64,000 nt of DNA from Leishmania donovani (Eukaryota > Euglenozoa > Kinetoplastea > Trypanosomatida > Trypanosomatidae): assembly GCF_000227135.1 (NCBI RefSeq), contig NC_018247.1, positions 401,055 to 465,054 of the forward strand, written 5' to 3'. Shown one piece after another: positions 29,914 through 41,908 of the stretch. The notes under the pieces are model-generated. The model saw nothing but the letters and a program-made list of their open reading frames with translations. It made no database searches and was not told where the DNA came from. Both the position numbers and the translations under genes were made by a program. Positions within the stretch are counted from its first letter, which is position 1. Every line of letters starts with the position of its first letter.

Positions 29914-31589
29914 TAAGGAATGTTTATGTGTGCGGAAGAGGGGAGAGCGAGGGGGAGACTCAGAGTTAAGGAAGAAAAAAGAGGAGAAACTGAACGGCGG
30001 TCATGGAAGACAACAGCAACCAAGCATATCCTCTGGGAATGAGGTGAACGGGAGGGAAGTCACGTAAGCGAGTAGAGCGCCCATGTATAGTAGCCCTCCC
30101 CTCCCCCAATGTGTGTGTATTTATGTGTACCTCGATCTGTCTCTCTTCGCCTCTCGTCTTCCCCCCTCCCCTTACAGCCGCAGGAGGAGGTTATCCCTGC
30201 ATCCTCTTTGGTGTTCGTTTCCTGCCTTTTTTTTTCGCTGGTAGAGCTCTTTGCTCTCGCGAACCGGCGCGCCGCCTCCCCCCCCCTCTCCCTTCATCCC
30301 TCCCCATGCCCGCGCTTCTCATCTACTCACCTGTTGTTCTGTCACTGGCTCATGCCGTTTATGCTCTCTGCCGGCCTTTACTCAAATTGATCCTCATCAT
30401 TTCAGAATCCTTTTCCTCGCCATCTCTGTTTGTCTTCTACGTGCTGCTGGCGCGGCACACACACGCATACACGCACGGGGCTCATTGATGTACACCGAGC
30501 GTATGCGTGTGCCCCCTCCCCCACCCCTTTTTGTTTTCTTCACTGTAGCAGGCCGTCTGTTTTGTTTTGTTTTTTTTTTTTTGCAAGTACATGGGCCTTG
30601 ATTGTTGTTGTCTTTTTCAAGGCTTTCTTTTGGTCCACTGTATGTTGGCTCCTGTGCAGTCAAGCTGAGGCGCGTCCCCTCTGGAGAGGGGAGGGGAAGA
30701 AGGGGAAGGGGGCGCACACGCACGCAGACAGATAGACTCAAACAGAAACAGAGAGGGGCGCGTCAGTGTCTCTCCTGCACCCCTCTCTTGGGTGCACTGC
30801 TCGTACCTTCTCTGTTTGTTTTACACTCGCTGCGTGTCTTCTCACTAAAAGACGCATTTGCATATATATATATGTGTGTATGTATGTGTGTGTGCTGCTG
30901 TTGTTTGACTTGATGGGGATCCATGTTATCTGCTATTCTTTCTCTGCGTTATTGCGGCGTCCTACGTCTCCCCCTCCCCCTCTTCATTGGTCTGTGTATC
31001 GGTGCCCTTGGGTTTATCTCTTCTTTTCGGAGTATGTGCACACGGATACCTTCGTCCTCTGTTTTCGTTTTTTGTTTTTGAAGGGGAAGAAGTTCCCTGT
31101 GCGCCCATCACCGTCTGCTCTGATTTCTTTATTCTTGTGGTCTGCGTGTGTGTGCGTGTTTGTATTGTCCGTCTCATTTTCCACAATTTTTTATTCAGCT
31201 TGTGCTTCGCATTCGTTTCGCGCTTGTTCCCGACTCCTCCCATCCCTCTCGTCCTCCCCCTCTCCCTCCTGATTACCACACACAAACATATATATGTACA
31301 CCTCTTCCCTGGTAGCCCTTATCCCTGAAGTCTCGATGCGGCCTTGCTTTGGGTTCGCTTGTTTTCTTCTGCTCCTCACTCCCTCCCGTTGTGTCTCTCA
31401 ACGTCGCGAGAAGTCGTTGGTGTGTGGGCGAGCATGTGCTCATGCGTGTCGGTTTTTTCACTGAAGGGAGAGGGGAATTTACAGATCTTCTCCACACTGT
31501 TTTGTTTGCTTGCGCGTTTTATTTTTTTTTCAACGCTGTCTTACACCCTGATGACGTGGGAACAGCTCCGCCCCGCATCGGGAGTCAGA

Positions 31590-32015
31590 GACCCACTCTG
31601 TGAAGGAGTCGGAGCAGTGTATCGCTATTGGTGTCGGCGCTCAGGTGCTGGACGGTGTGATGTCGGAGCGGCCTGGGTCAGCGTACACGTCTGTGCCATC
31701 CATGTGACAGGCAGAGCGTCAGCGTGATGCAAGCGCATATCCCACCCCCGCCCCTCGCGCTGCCTACAGCGGTGTGGGGAGGCCTGAGGTATCCCTTGGG
31801 GGCGGGAGGGGGGGGGGGCGGCACATCAGGTGGCAGCCGGCATGATGGGAGAGCGACTGTGAGGCGGCCGGCAAAGCGAAGGCGAGTGGAGTTTGAGTCA
31901 GAGGCCGTGCTGAGCCGACCAAGTCGGCGCACTGCACTAGCGTGTGTGTCCACGGCTGCTTCGCACCACGTCACGTTGCCCGTGGCAGGCCGAGGGGCCC
32001 CAGTGGAGTTTGACT
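31590..32015 (+). mobile_element. SIDER-like degenerate retroposon
   Basis: Shares ordered blocks with the near-identical copies further right: GTATCGCT, GTCGGCGCTCAGGT, CTGGACGGTG, GGCAGAG.GTCAGCGTGA, GCGCATATCCCAC, GGTGTGGGGAGGCCTGA, CAGAGGCCGTGCT, TCGGCGCACTGC, GCTTCGCACCACG. Identity is clearly lower than among the 45.4, 54.5 and 63.4 kb copies, so this is an older insertion. It lies in sense orientation within the probable 3' UTR of the upstream gene. Confidence 0.68.
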
Positions 32016-32165
32016 AATTTTATAGGACGGAGAAGGAGCAGGTTGAAAACGGCATACCTCTTGTACCTTGTAGCCTCAGCACGCCTGCACAGAGGCTTCC
32101 GTGTTCCCGTCATACACCCTAAAGCACCAGCACGTGCACTTGAGCGCGCATGTAGGGTGCGCAAT

Positions 32166-32201
32166 GGGGTGGGTGTGGGTGTGGGTGTGGGTGTGGGTGT
32201 G
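32166..32201 (+). repeat. (GGGTGT)n minisatellite with G-quadruplex pattern
   Basis: Six G-tracts of three or four G are separated by one or three bases, in sense strand of the presumed transcript. This meets the usual G-quadruplex rule. It is not the TTAGGG telomere repeat. Confidence 0.85.
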
Positions 32202-34251
32202 TTTGTTGTTGTTTCGCTTTTCTTTGTTCGCCTCTGTTTCAGTTTCCTTGCAAACAACGAAAAGGAAGTGAAAGAGGTCGCTTCGAACACTGTGGTCTGC
32301 CCCATATCTTGGATGTGTGCTCCCTTGCCTTTCTTTCCTGTTAGCATACTTTGCCATCACCACTGGCATCACCGCTTACCTCACGTGCTTCTTGTGGAAC
32401 TCTATATGTCGCATGTTTGTGCGCATGCATGTATTCACCTCTCGTCCCCTTCGTCGTCAGTGCCCGTTCTCTGTCTGTGTATCCGCACATTCTCGTATTG
32501 GACGAAAAACGCACGTGAAAAGAAAAAAGAGAAACATGACGCTCAGGCGACTAACGTAAAACTCGCCACTTGACAAGGACGAGAAACTGGCGCAGAAAGG
32601 TGGGAACGCGAGTGGTGATTGTACAAAGGAGGGGAGTGCTTGACAGCGCCACCCCTCACTCTTCCTTCGTAGTCCTACTGCTCTTGTGAGTCGATACTAT
32701 GCGGTGCATGAAGTTACGCATGACTGAGGGTCTGCGTAAACACGGGTCACCACCTCCTCTGTCTCTCTGGGCATCATATCTGTGCCTCTTCGTCTCTCAT
32801 CTCCCTCCCACACCCCCTCTCCTCTCCTTGCCCTCTCGTGCTACCCCCATCCCCTTTCCCTCCACATCGACATACGCACACACAAGCACACGCATAGCTA
32901 CGTGCGGTGATTGGATTTCCACCATACCCTTTGTTTTTCGTTTCCTCTTTTAGCTCTCCACTTTCTTCTCAGCTAGCCTCCTCCCACACTCCGCCGCTTG
33001 CCAGCGCATCGTCCTACCCACCTCCTACTCCGACTACACGCCTACGCGTAATCCTCGCTTCACGTGCGACTTTCCGTGCGTGTCTTAGCACGTGCGTGTG
33101 TACATGTCTGTACGTTTTCGTATCCATTTCCTTTTTCGTTTGTTTTCGCTCTCCCGTCTGCTGTGTGTATTAGTTAAGCACACATAATCTTCACCGCTAA
33201 AATTCCTCTCTACCCCGCCCGCCCTCACATCCCTCTCTCACGCGCAGAACAGGTACAGTCGCCATCACATCATCATCATAGTTTTTTTGTTGTTGCCACT
33301 GCCACATTAACGCGTCCCCTTTCTGTCTGTGTGTCTGTATGCGTGTGCGTGCGTGTGTGTGTGTGCGTCGCTCTTTGTGTGTGAAGGAGTCGTTCCGACT
33401 CCTGCAGCTGTTTTGTTTTGCTGTTGTTAGTGGTGGCTTCGCCTTTCTTTTCCCTTGTTGCTTGCATTGCCCACTTGTGTGTGGGTCTGTGTCCTCTGCG
33501 TGAGTTTATTTGTTTGACACGCCTCACTCTCCTCTGGTTTTTCCTCTTCCTCTCTTCTTTTTCTCGAGCCCCTCTTCCTCCTCTTCCTCCTCTTCCTCCT
33601 CCCCCTGCTTCTCCATCCTTCTCTCAGCCGGGAAAGCAAGGAGGTGCGCGTGCGATCGAGATCGCAGACGTGCGTGTTGTAAAGAGTTGAAGCATACGCA
33701 GAAAGGCCCTTCCCTCCATCCCCCCTCCCTCACGTCCCTCTCTCCTACCCACCACCCTTCGTCAGTCGCGCAGACGCAACCGCCATCGTTGTTTGTGAGT
33801 GTGTATGAGTTTCTTCGTTCTAACAGCACGTTATCCACACCCGCATACTCTAACGTATTCACCATCTACACCGCCCATTCTCCTCTCAAGCCGCGTGTGC
33901 GTAAGGAAATCTGAAGCGTTGCATCCGCCATCGGTCATAAATACGGGTGGACAGCGATAGAGGCGGCGAAGAGAAACGGGCATTCCGAAGAAAAAGGAAA
34001 ACCCAGAAAACGCAGTCAAGCTCCCAAAGCAACGGGCGGCTCGTTTTCTGCTCTTTCCATGTGACAGAAGTCGTGTTCACCCCCCCCCCACCACCACCAC
34101 TTCCCCTTCTCCTTGCATCGACACACCCGCAGACCGACAGAGATACAGAGAGAGAGAGGTAAACAGGTAGGAACATCTCCAGCACGTCTCTCTCTCTCTC
34201 TCGAACGCGCGCGCGAGCTTTCTCCGTCTCCAGCGCGTGTGCATGTGTGCA

Positions 34252-34276
34252 TGTGTGTGTGTGTGTGTGTGTGTGT
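34252..34276. repeat. (TG)12 microsatellite
   Basis: Perfect TG run in the 5' flank of the next gene. Confidence 0.9.
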
Positions 34277-34740
34277 CCTCGAGGCCCTGATCGCCGTATT
34301 GCTTTGCCTTGCCATTTTACAGCCTCTCTCACACGCACGCCATCTCTCGCCCCCTCCCTCTGAGGTGTGCGTGTCGTTCCGCACACGTATCGACCGCTGG
34401 TTCTTTTTCGTCTTGCCATTTCGCCTCTCCGCGTGCGTCTCTCGTCCTCTATCCACCACCGCCGCCACCGCCCTCCTCCCTCCCCCTTCCCCACTTGTTC
34501 ATAGTGCTACCTTTTCTTCTGCATCTCACCCTCTACCAGCTTAAGTGTGTGTGTGCGTCCGTCTTTCTGTCTGTCGGTCTCTCTGTGCTCCGCTCACCCC
34601 TCTTTTCGTCAAGAACTCTTTCTCGTCTCTGCCACTAACCCCACCTCTATCCCAATCCCCCGCACACGCAGACGCACAGGCGTTTCTGCTTCTCTCCTCT
34701 TTCCTGCTCGTGTGCGTGTGTGAGTCTCTTGGGTTGCTTT

Positions 34741-34794
34741 CCAAAGGCCTCTTCTCGCCTCCTCCCCTCCTTCTCTCCCTCACGCCGTCTTCAG
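34741..34794 (+). promoter_or_regulatory. Predicted spliced-leader acceptor
   Basis: Dense CT tract, first AG at 34793-34794 (GTCTTCAG), 33 bases upstream of the ATG at 34828. Confidence 0.5.
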
Positions 34795-34827
34795 CATACG
34801 GGGCGTACATCAGACACGTGAGTCACC

Positions 34828-37515
34828 ATGCTGGGGATGCCAGTGTCTAAGTCCAACAGCGGCGATGCGGGCCGCGGCGACTACCAGTACGGCGAGTACG
34901 ATGGGGTAATGGACGTGGAGGCGATTCTACACACGACGAGCGGCGCGTCGCCCAACTCGACCGGCAGCCCCACCGTGGCCGGCAGCGACATTGGCGTGTA
35001 CGGGAACTACATGAGCATTCAAGGCGATAACCGCAACGGCGGCATCCCTACACCGCTTGGTCGTGGAGCGCCTCGCAAGCCCACCCGCATGAATGTGAGC
35101 CCTGCCGTCAACGGAGATAACCAGTCCGCCGCGCCGTCCTCGGCAGCCACAACACCAGGCTTCCACGGCGCAGTGGTCGGAAGCAGCTCTGACGGGGCTG
35201 CCGCCCCGACCGCGGCGCGCCGTGCGAACGGGTCGCACACGTCGGCCGAGGCGGACACACACGACGCCAGCGCCTTGTCCGCCCGCCAGGGCACACGAAA
35301 GTCGCTGCATACAGACGACGTCGTGCATCTTCCAGCGATCGGCAACCAGCAGCAGGTGCGCAAGAAGGCAAGCGAGGTCTTCCCTACTCGCGCGCGGGCG
35401 GCTGCGTCAGCCCCGGATTCCTCAAATGCGGCCACCTCACCCACCAGCAGCAACGGCAACGCCCGCGCTGCGGGGACCGGCGGCAAGTCGGTGACCAGCG
35501 CTGGAAACTTTGAGTCTCTTCAGGCCCCTACCGACAGCTGCGGCGCCGCCTCAAGCAACCAATACACCGCGTCTGTCGCGGCATGCAAGCATAAGCCGCC
35601 ATACCATGCACCGCCGCTCTCGCCGCTGACAGCGAAGGGTCGTCACGGCAGCACTGATGTCAACCGCACCAGTGCGGCAGGCAGTGCTGCGATTGGCAGC
35701 AGCGTTGGCGCCAGTCTCCAAGACGTCGGTACGCGGCATCGGTCAGCCACAGACGGCACGGTGAAGCGTGGTGAGTCTGTGGGGACGGATGAGGGTGGCT
35801 ACATGAACGGCCACTGCGGCAGGGCGGCGACGCACCACACAGCGGGCAGCAGCAGCAAAGTCGTGACCGTCTCCAAGACGAACGGGTGGGTCAAGGAAGA
35901 GGCACGCCGGCTTGACCACCGCGCCTCAGCCTCGTCCAACACGGCAACCTCGCCCAGGGGTGATCCGCAGGCTTTCGAGGACGCTATCAACAGCCTAAAG
36001 TCCCGCAACATCACCCACCAGGCCGCCTCACAGTTCCCACGGGAGCGCATGAAGGACAAGCCGAGTAAAGGCAGCATCAGCGCCAAGAGCCCATCTGCCG
36101 ACGGCAGAGATTCGGCGCTCGGCCACAACAGCAACGAAGATGTCAACACGCACGCGAAGGTAAACACTTCACCGGTGCCGGTGACCCCCAAGGCATACGT
36201 GTGGGCTGGTGACTACGAGATGGCCAGCACCCCCGGCGTCGGCTCAACGAACTTCAGCGTTGTGCCGATGCCCAAGGTCAGTCCGCGTCCCTTCGCGGGC
36301 GGGCTCAAGCCGTCGACAGCGGTGGACAGCAACAACCGTAGCGGCACCAAGTCTCCTCCGCAAGCCGCTGCGCAGATCGTCCATCCTCTCTCGGCAGAAG
36401 CCGTGGCGGCCGCCTCTGGCAACGGCGTCACGTCCTCGACAGAGTCCGCCATCACGCCGCTGCGGAAGGTGTTCACGCGGCCGCAGAAGCCAGCATCGAA
36501 CAACAGCGGAGCAGCAGCGCAGGCAGCGCAGAGCACGTGCCCGATCCCTCACGTCCCGCTCACGAATCCTCCGGTGGCCACCGCTACCTCTAGCCGCTTC
36601 AACAACGAGGCCCAGAGCGCTGCTGCATCGGCGTCTCCAACACCGTCAAAGACGGCATTGATGTTTGGTCATGCAGTGGCAGCCGCGAAAGGCGACAAGC
36701 CGCCGTCTGCCCCGCACACGCCGACCTTGTCGCATCGGCGCATCATGAATGCCGTTGACACCAGCCAGCACTCCCACGCCCACTACCCAGGCGCAGCTGA
36801 GCAGACCTCCCCCACCTACGGCTCTAGCCGTGTGGCAACACACGACCAAGCAAGCGATGCTGGGATGGGCTTGACCTACTCGGATGAGCGCCGCGCGGCG
36901 TTAGAAGCATGGGCAGACGTATTGGTGTTAAGCATCACCATTCGAGGCCAGAACCTCGCGCCGACCCACAGAGCACGCGAGATGGCGAAGATGAGTGCAC
37001 GCCCCGCTGATGCGCGGCAGATGTACGCCCCTGTGAATGGGCAGGGTCGTCAAGAGGTAGCAGGCGAGCCGTGCGATTTGAACTACGACGTGCACAACGT
37101 TGTCGTGCAGCTGCGCCACCGCAACAGGCCTCTGGTGATGAACTACCCGCCTCGTTTGCCTCTAGAGGCGGACATGCGGCCACGCATGCGGCGCCAGCGC
37201 ACACCCCGCAGCTTCTATGGGAATCGCATGCCGCACGTCGGGGACGCGTGGTTCAAGGACGCGCTGAACGACGCACGCATGGTCGAATCGCCCGACGTCG
37301 AGTCCATGGAGAAGCGTGAAGAGGCAGAGTTCATCCGCAACGGAGGTGACCCGGCAACCCGGCGCAACCGCTACGGGCAGGCGAACAACGCGTATGGTCA
37401 TCAGCAACAACAACAAACGCCACTTCAGCAGGGCGGCGGTGGCGGTGCTGAGGTGGAGGCGGGCATCGATGCCGTGAACCGCAACGGCATGCGTATGGAG
37501 CAGCCGGCGTCGTAG
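34828..37515 (+). CDS. Large disordered protein with W-VESP signature (member B), 895 aa
   Basis: First ATG of a long GC3-rich frame. Residues 1-690 are dominated by Ser, Ala, Thr, Gly, Asn and Pro with scattered basic patches; the N-terminus has a Tyr/Gly/Asp patch (DYQYGEYDGVMDVEAIL). The last ~200 residues look ordered: a helix (DERRAALEAWADVLVLSITI), a segment with strands (DLNYDVHNVVVQLRHRNRPL), an Arg-rich loop, then SFYGNRMPHVGD. This is followed by Trp808 and, ten residues on, VESP at 819-822. The tail is Gln/Gly-rich. The Trp-to-V[D/E]SP element is shared with the neighbouring large proteins. No known family recognised; cytoplasmic RNP scaffold is a guess from composition. Confidence 0.77.
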   Translation: MLGMPVSKSNSGDAGRGDYQYGEYDGVMDVEAILHTTSGASPNSTGSPTVAGSDIGVYGNYMSIQGDNRNGGIPTPLGRGAPRKPTRMNVSPAVNGDNQSAAPSSAATTPGFHGAVVGSSSDGAAAPTAARRANGSHTSAEADTHDASALSARQGTRKSLHTDDVVHLPAIGNQQQVRKKASEVFPTRARAAASAPDSSNAATSPTSSNGNARAAGTGGKSVTSAGNFESLQAPTDSCGAASSNQYTASVAACKHKPPYHAPPLSPLTAKGRHGSTDVNRTSAAGSAAIGSSVGASLQDVGTRHRSATDGTVKRGESVGTDEGGYMNGHCGRAATHHTAGSSSKVVTVSKTNGWVKEEARRLDHRASASSNTATSPRGDPQAFEDAINSLKSRNITHQAASQFPRERMKDKPSKGSISAKSPSADGRDSALGHNSNEDVNTHAKVNTSPVPVTPKAYVWAGDYEMASTPGVGSTNFSVVPMPKVSPRPFAGGLKPSTAVDSNNRSGTKSPPQAAAQIVHPLSAEAVAAASGNGVTSSTESAITPLRKVFTRPQKPASNNSGAAAQAAQSTCPIPHVPLTNPPVATATSSRFNNEAQSAAASASPTPSKTALMFGHAVAAAKGDKPPSAPHTPTLSHRRIMNAVDTSQHSHAHYPGAAEQTSPTYGSSRVATHDQASDAGMGLTYSDERRAALEAWADVLVLSITIRGQNLAPTHRAREMAKMSARPADARQMYAPVNGQGRQEVAGEPCDLNYDVHNVVVQLRHRNRPLVMNYPPRLPLEADMRPRMRRQRTPRSFYGNRMPHVGDAWFKDALNDARMVESPDVESMEKREEAEFIRNGGDPATRRNRYGQANNAYGHQQQQQTPLQQGGGGGAEVEAGIDAVNRNGMRMEQPAS

Positions 37516-40500
37516 CGCGAGAAGGGATCAGCGTGGGGAACAAGAGACGACGCGGTAGAGGCGTCTTCGGTTTTTTCCCTTTCTTGGGACGCTGCAGGGG
37601 TGAAGAGGCACGTGTATGGCGTGCGTTTGTGGCCTGTGTTCACCGCAGGTGCACTCACATGCTCAGCATATTGTGTGTGTGTGTGTGTGTGTGTCGCTCT
37701 GCAGCCAGTATCCCCTCATGGATGGCCTGCCTAGATAAGGGTATCTTTGGTGGTCGCGTCAGTGCCCCGGCGGGTGTATGGTGAAATGTGAGCCCGCCTC
37801 TCTCTTCAGCTCTCCTCCGCCTCCCTGCTGAGGACACCCGCCGGATCTTGCGCTTGAGGCAGCCGAGCCGTCTCCATCCAGGAGGTCTGACGGCAGATGA
37901 TGGTGAGAATTGGCGATTCGGCAGAACTTGCCCGAGAAGCAGCAAAGAAAACGCGTTCATGCCGGCTCTGCTATCGTGTGGCACGATCGCTCTCTTGCTA
38001 TGTCTTGTCGGCTCCCTCTCTCTCTCTAACACACACGCACAAGGGCTAAGAGAAGGAAACTCTTCCCACCCCTTCTCCGTACCCATGTCTATGCGCGCCT
38101 CTTGTTCGAGCACCTCTTTTTTGGTCATATACGCCGCCCTCTTCCGGTGATGTTCTTACTGTAATCGGCCCGTGTGTACATTTCTTCTTGTTTGCCTGCG
38201 TGCGTGTGTGTGTGGTGTGTGAAGGAGGAGGGAGGGAAAGACACCAAGGAGGGCCGAGAGAAAAGCAGGATAAGGGAGAGATTCATTGGCATACTGCGAC
38301 GTGGTATGTATGTGTGTGTTTCAAACTTTGGCCCCGAAAACCGTTATGGCGATCCATCACGTGCGGAGCGTCTCTCCTTTTTTGGTTAGCTGGTTGGTTG
38401 TTGTTCTTTCTCTCCCTCTCCCCTCCTTCAACGACGCACTTCCCTCTCTCTCCTTTTTTCTCCTTCCCCTTCCTCTTTCCCTCCCTCGCTCTTGTCTTAC
38501 TTATGCGTATGCGTAGGTTCGAGGGAAGAGGGGAGGGGGACGGACTTGTGCTGCGAATGCACTTTGGTTCTCTCTCCCCCTCTCGCTATCTCCCCCTCCC
38601 CCTAAAAACGCTGACAGCTGTTCGGTTTTTTTGTTGTTGTTGCTCTCCCACCCCACCCACCCCCACTCCCTCGCTTCTTCTCCAGCCCGCGACAGCGTCT
38701 CTCGTATCATGTGTATTCTCGTCACCAATTTTTCTTGTTTATCGTGAGTCTCGCTCTGTATGTAAGCAAGTGCCTCTGACGCCCTCCTTTCCCCTTTCCC
38801 CAACCGACCGCAGCCCAGACGAACTGCGCTTTCACGCTCGACCTGTACGCTCCCTCTCCCTACGCCCCCCCCCCTCCTCCTGATGTGTGCCGCTCATCCT
38901 CCCTACGTCGCGGTCTTTTCCTTCGCCGCTCTTTTTGTTTATTTTTGTTTGTCATTGCCGCTATTTTCTCTTGCGTCGCGCTTGCGCGTGTGCCAGCGCA
39001 GCACCACCACTATCACCACCCCCTCCTCTTGCTTTACCGTTTGTATGTATGCGTGTGTGTCATCTCCGCGTGCGTGCGTACGCCCTCGCTGTTGTGTAGT
39101 CCAAGTATGTTGCTGTCTTGCCTGTGTTCTTCTTATGTGTGTGTGTTTTTCATGTGGCGGCTTGCGAGAAGGTGCGGCACCAGCGTACGCGTACACGCAG
39201 GCGCACAGAGGCCAACACTGACATCCGTATACAGAGAAACGCATGCCTGTCCCTTGAGCTGTAGTAGGAAATCGCTTCTTTCTGTCTCTCTCTCGCTCTC
39301 TGCGTCGTCCCGCTCCCAACCCACCCATCCACCTCCCATCCCCTTTCGCTCCCCATGGATGCTGAGCGCCTACGTTTGGCTTTCGCTTCGGCTTTGCTGT
39401 AAAGGCGTATGCGGGTGTGCGCACTCTCTTTTTTTGGGGGGAGGGAGGGAGTTCCTCCCTCAGTGTTGTTTTGCCCTACATGCCCCAATGTGTTCGTTTG
39501 GTTGGTTTTCGCATATGTATATGTACATATCTATAGACGTGTGTGTGCGCGCGCTTTATATTTTTTTTTTTCGAATTTTTGGCTGCAAGACCGTCTTCAT
39601 AGCACACAACGTTTTTTTTTTCTTTTTGCGCATGTATGTGCATGCGTATATATAGATACATTTGTGTATGTGTTGTTGTCCTTTTGTTTCTGTTTTTTTT
39701 GTTTGTTTGTTTTTTCGGCTGCATGCGCACGCAGTCTGACCACACCCTGCTGTCGTGTTTACGCCATTATCGCTGTTTGCACCCTCATGAGCCTCTTCCG
39801 TGGATGTGTTTACCCGCGCGCGCCAGCGATGATGATGCCCCACATAAGCAACTGCAGGAGACGATTATGCCATCTGCACAGAGGCACAGGAAGTGGTGCA
39901 GGCGAGTAGGAAAACGAAAGAGGAACAAAACAGCTCAAAACGATGGCGTCAGCCGTCTCGCCCTTCAAGAGAGGGCCCGAGATGCTTGAAAGAAAGTGCA
40001 GCGGCAGCAGCAGCAGTGCACACACGGGTATGCTCGCGCACCTCTCTGGGGGAGAGGACGCTCTCGTCCTTTTTCTGTAGCTCGTCACTTTTCCACTTTC
40101 CCTCTTCCTGTTTTCGCTCATGTCTTCAGCTCGCTTTGTGAGCGTACGCGTGTGCTGTGTCCCTCTTCAGATCATCGTCCCCCTCCCCTTCCTGCTTTGC
40201 CCTCGTCCTTCTTTCACATCTACGTAGACAGCTCTTCCCATTTCGCCATCTGTGTCCCTACTCTCTTGTTCTGCCACGAATGTTTCTTGTTCGCTTTGGA
40301 TTTTGTCCTCCGTTTTTTTTTTCCTCGCCCTTCCTGTTGCTTTCAAATTCCCCATGTGTGCGTGTGTGTGCGCTCCCCTACCCCCTACTCACCTTCCTGC
40401 CTACACTCTTTCCTCATCAGTGTGCGAGTGGCACTAGTCATGTACGTGTGGGCGTTGGTGAGTGCTTGTGTCTTGTCGTGGTCCTCCTCTTTGCATCCCT

Positions 40501-41275
40501 GGCCTCATACTATGTTTACCTTCCTCTCTCTCTTTCCCCCGCTGTCCCACCCGATCCCCTCCCCTCTCCTGCCGTCCCTCATATGAAAAGCCGAGCAGAC
40601 GACATGGAAGCACGCCACGCGCACGGAGGGGGGGGAATGCGGAGACAACCGATCCTGCTCCTCTCTTTCTCCGCATTTTCCCTCCCTGGAATTTTTCCCA
40701 GAAGAAAATAGGGTAACAGACGCGCTTCCGGACTATCAGCACCCCCCCACCCCCCCCCACCCCACTCACCCTCCGGCATCTCCACCATCCACCCCAAACC
40801 GTCTCTGCATCCCACTCCCACATTTCTTTGATAGCGAGTTTTGCTTTTTGGTATCCATTGCTCCCTCCTCCCATACTTTTTGCTTTTACTCATCGCGACT
40901 CTCTCCCCCTGTGCGCTCATCAGCCCGTGGCGCGCACAGCTCCTGTCAGCTTCTTGGCCCTTTTTCGGCTTCCGCTCCATTCTGGCTTTCCCGTCACTGC
41001 GCTTGCATGTTACGCTGGCTGCTTTGCTTCACTTCTTTTTGAACCTGTCCGTGCCTCCCTCTGTTCTCTCCCCTCCCCTCCGCCTCCTCCCCTTCGTGTT
41101 TGTGTGTGTGTATGCCTTTGAGCACCGCTTGGATGCTCGTGTTGTTGCCTTGTGTATGCTCGGACTTCGAGGCCACCCGACCCGCCCATGCTGTCCCCCA
41201 GAGTCATTGCCCCTCTCACACGTCACGTCACCTCCACGTGATGCTCCTTGGCGTGCTTCATTGTTGTTGCTTCTG

Positions 41276-41306
<31 letters not shown>

Positions 41307-41874
41307 GTTTGTGTGTTGTCCTAATCGAATTTGTTTTGCGGTTTTATGCGAGACCCATTATAGTGACCTCCATTCTGTCCCTCTCTTTCTCTCCGCATCG
41401 GTTTCCAAATACATATATATATATATACATATATACATACGTACACCTATGTGCTCGTCTACTACCTTTGGTGCTCTTGGACGGGGGGAGGGCGGTCGAT
41501 GCGATGGTTCTCTCCACCCCACCCGCCACCACCACCACCCCACTGCCGTTCATTTTCTTTTTTGTCTGTCCTCTTTGTCTTTCCGCATTTCCTTTCTTTT
41601 TTTACCTGCTTCCTTGGGCTCTGCAGCGCCCTCCGTCACACACTCTTTTTGTTGTCTAATGTTGTTGGGTGTAGCCGTTGTTGTTGTCTTTGGGGGAAAT
41701 TGTGGGAAGGGAAGGGGAGTATCCGTGACTGCTCTGGGCCTTCGAAAATCTGCTCTTTTTTTTTGCGTCTCTATTTGCCACCGCTGTCACCAACACCACA
41801 CCGCCACCACCCCCTGCTCGTCATGCACCACGGCGGCTTGGGTGTTGCTACGGCTTCTTATATATGTGTGTTTC

Positions 41875-41875
<1 letters not shown>

Positions 41876-41907
<32 letters not shown>
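41876..41907. repeat. (GT)16 microsatellite
   Basis: Uninterrupted GT run, the longest in the window. Confidence 0.9.

Positions 41908-41908
<1 letters not shown>

Larger units (their letters stand above)
29914..34827. other. Long intergenic region with a SIDER-like element
   Basis: 4.9 kb without a supported gene. Contains TA/TG repeats near 30862-30895, a SIDER-like element near 31.6 kb, a G-quadruplex-type repeat at 32.17 kb, and long CT tracts. Candidate ORFs are repeat-driven. Confidence 0.65.

Noticed and set aside
32166..32201. Telomere-like interstitial repeat
   Set aside because: The unit is GGGTGT, not the TTAGGG of trypanosomatid telomeres.
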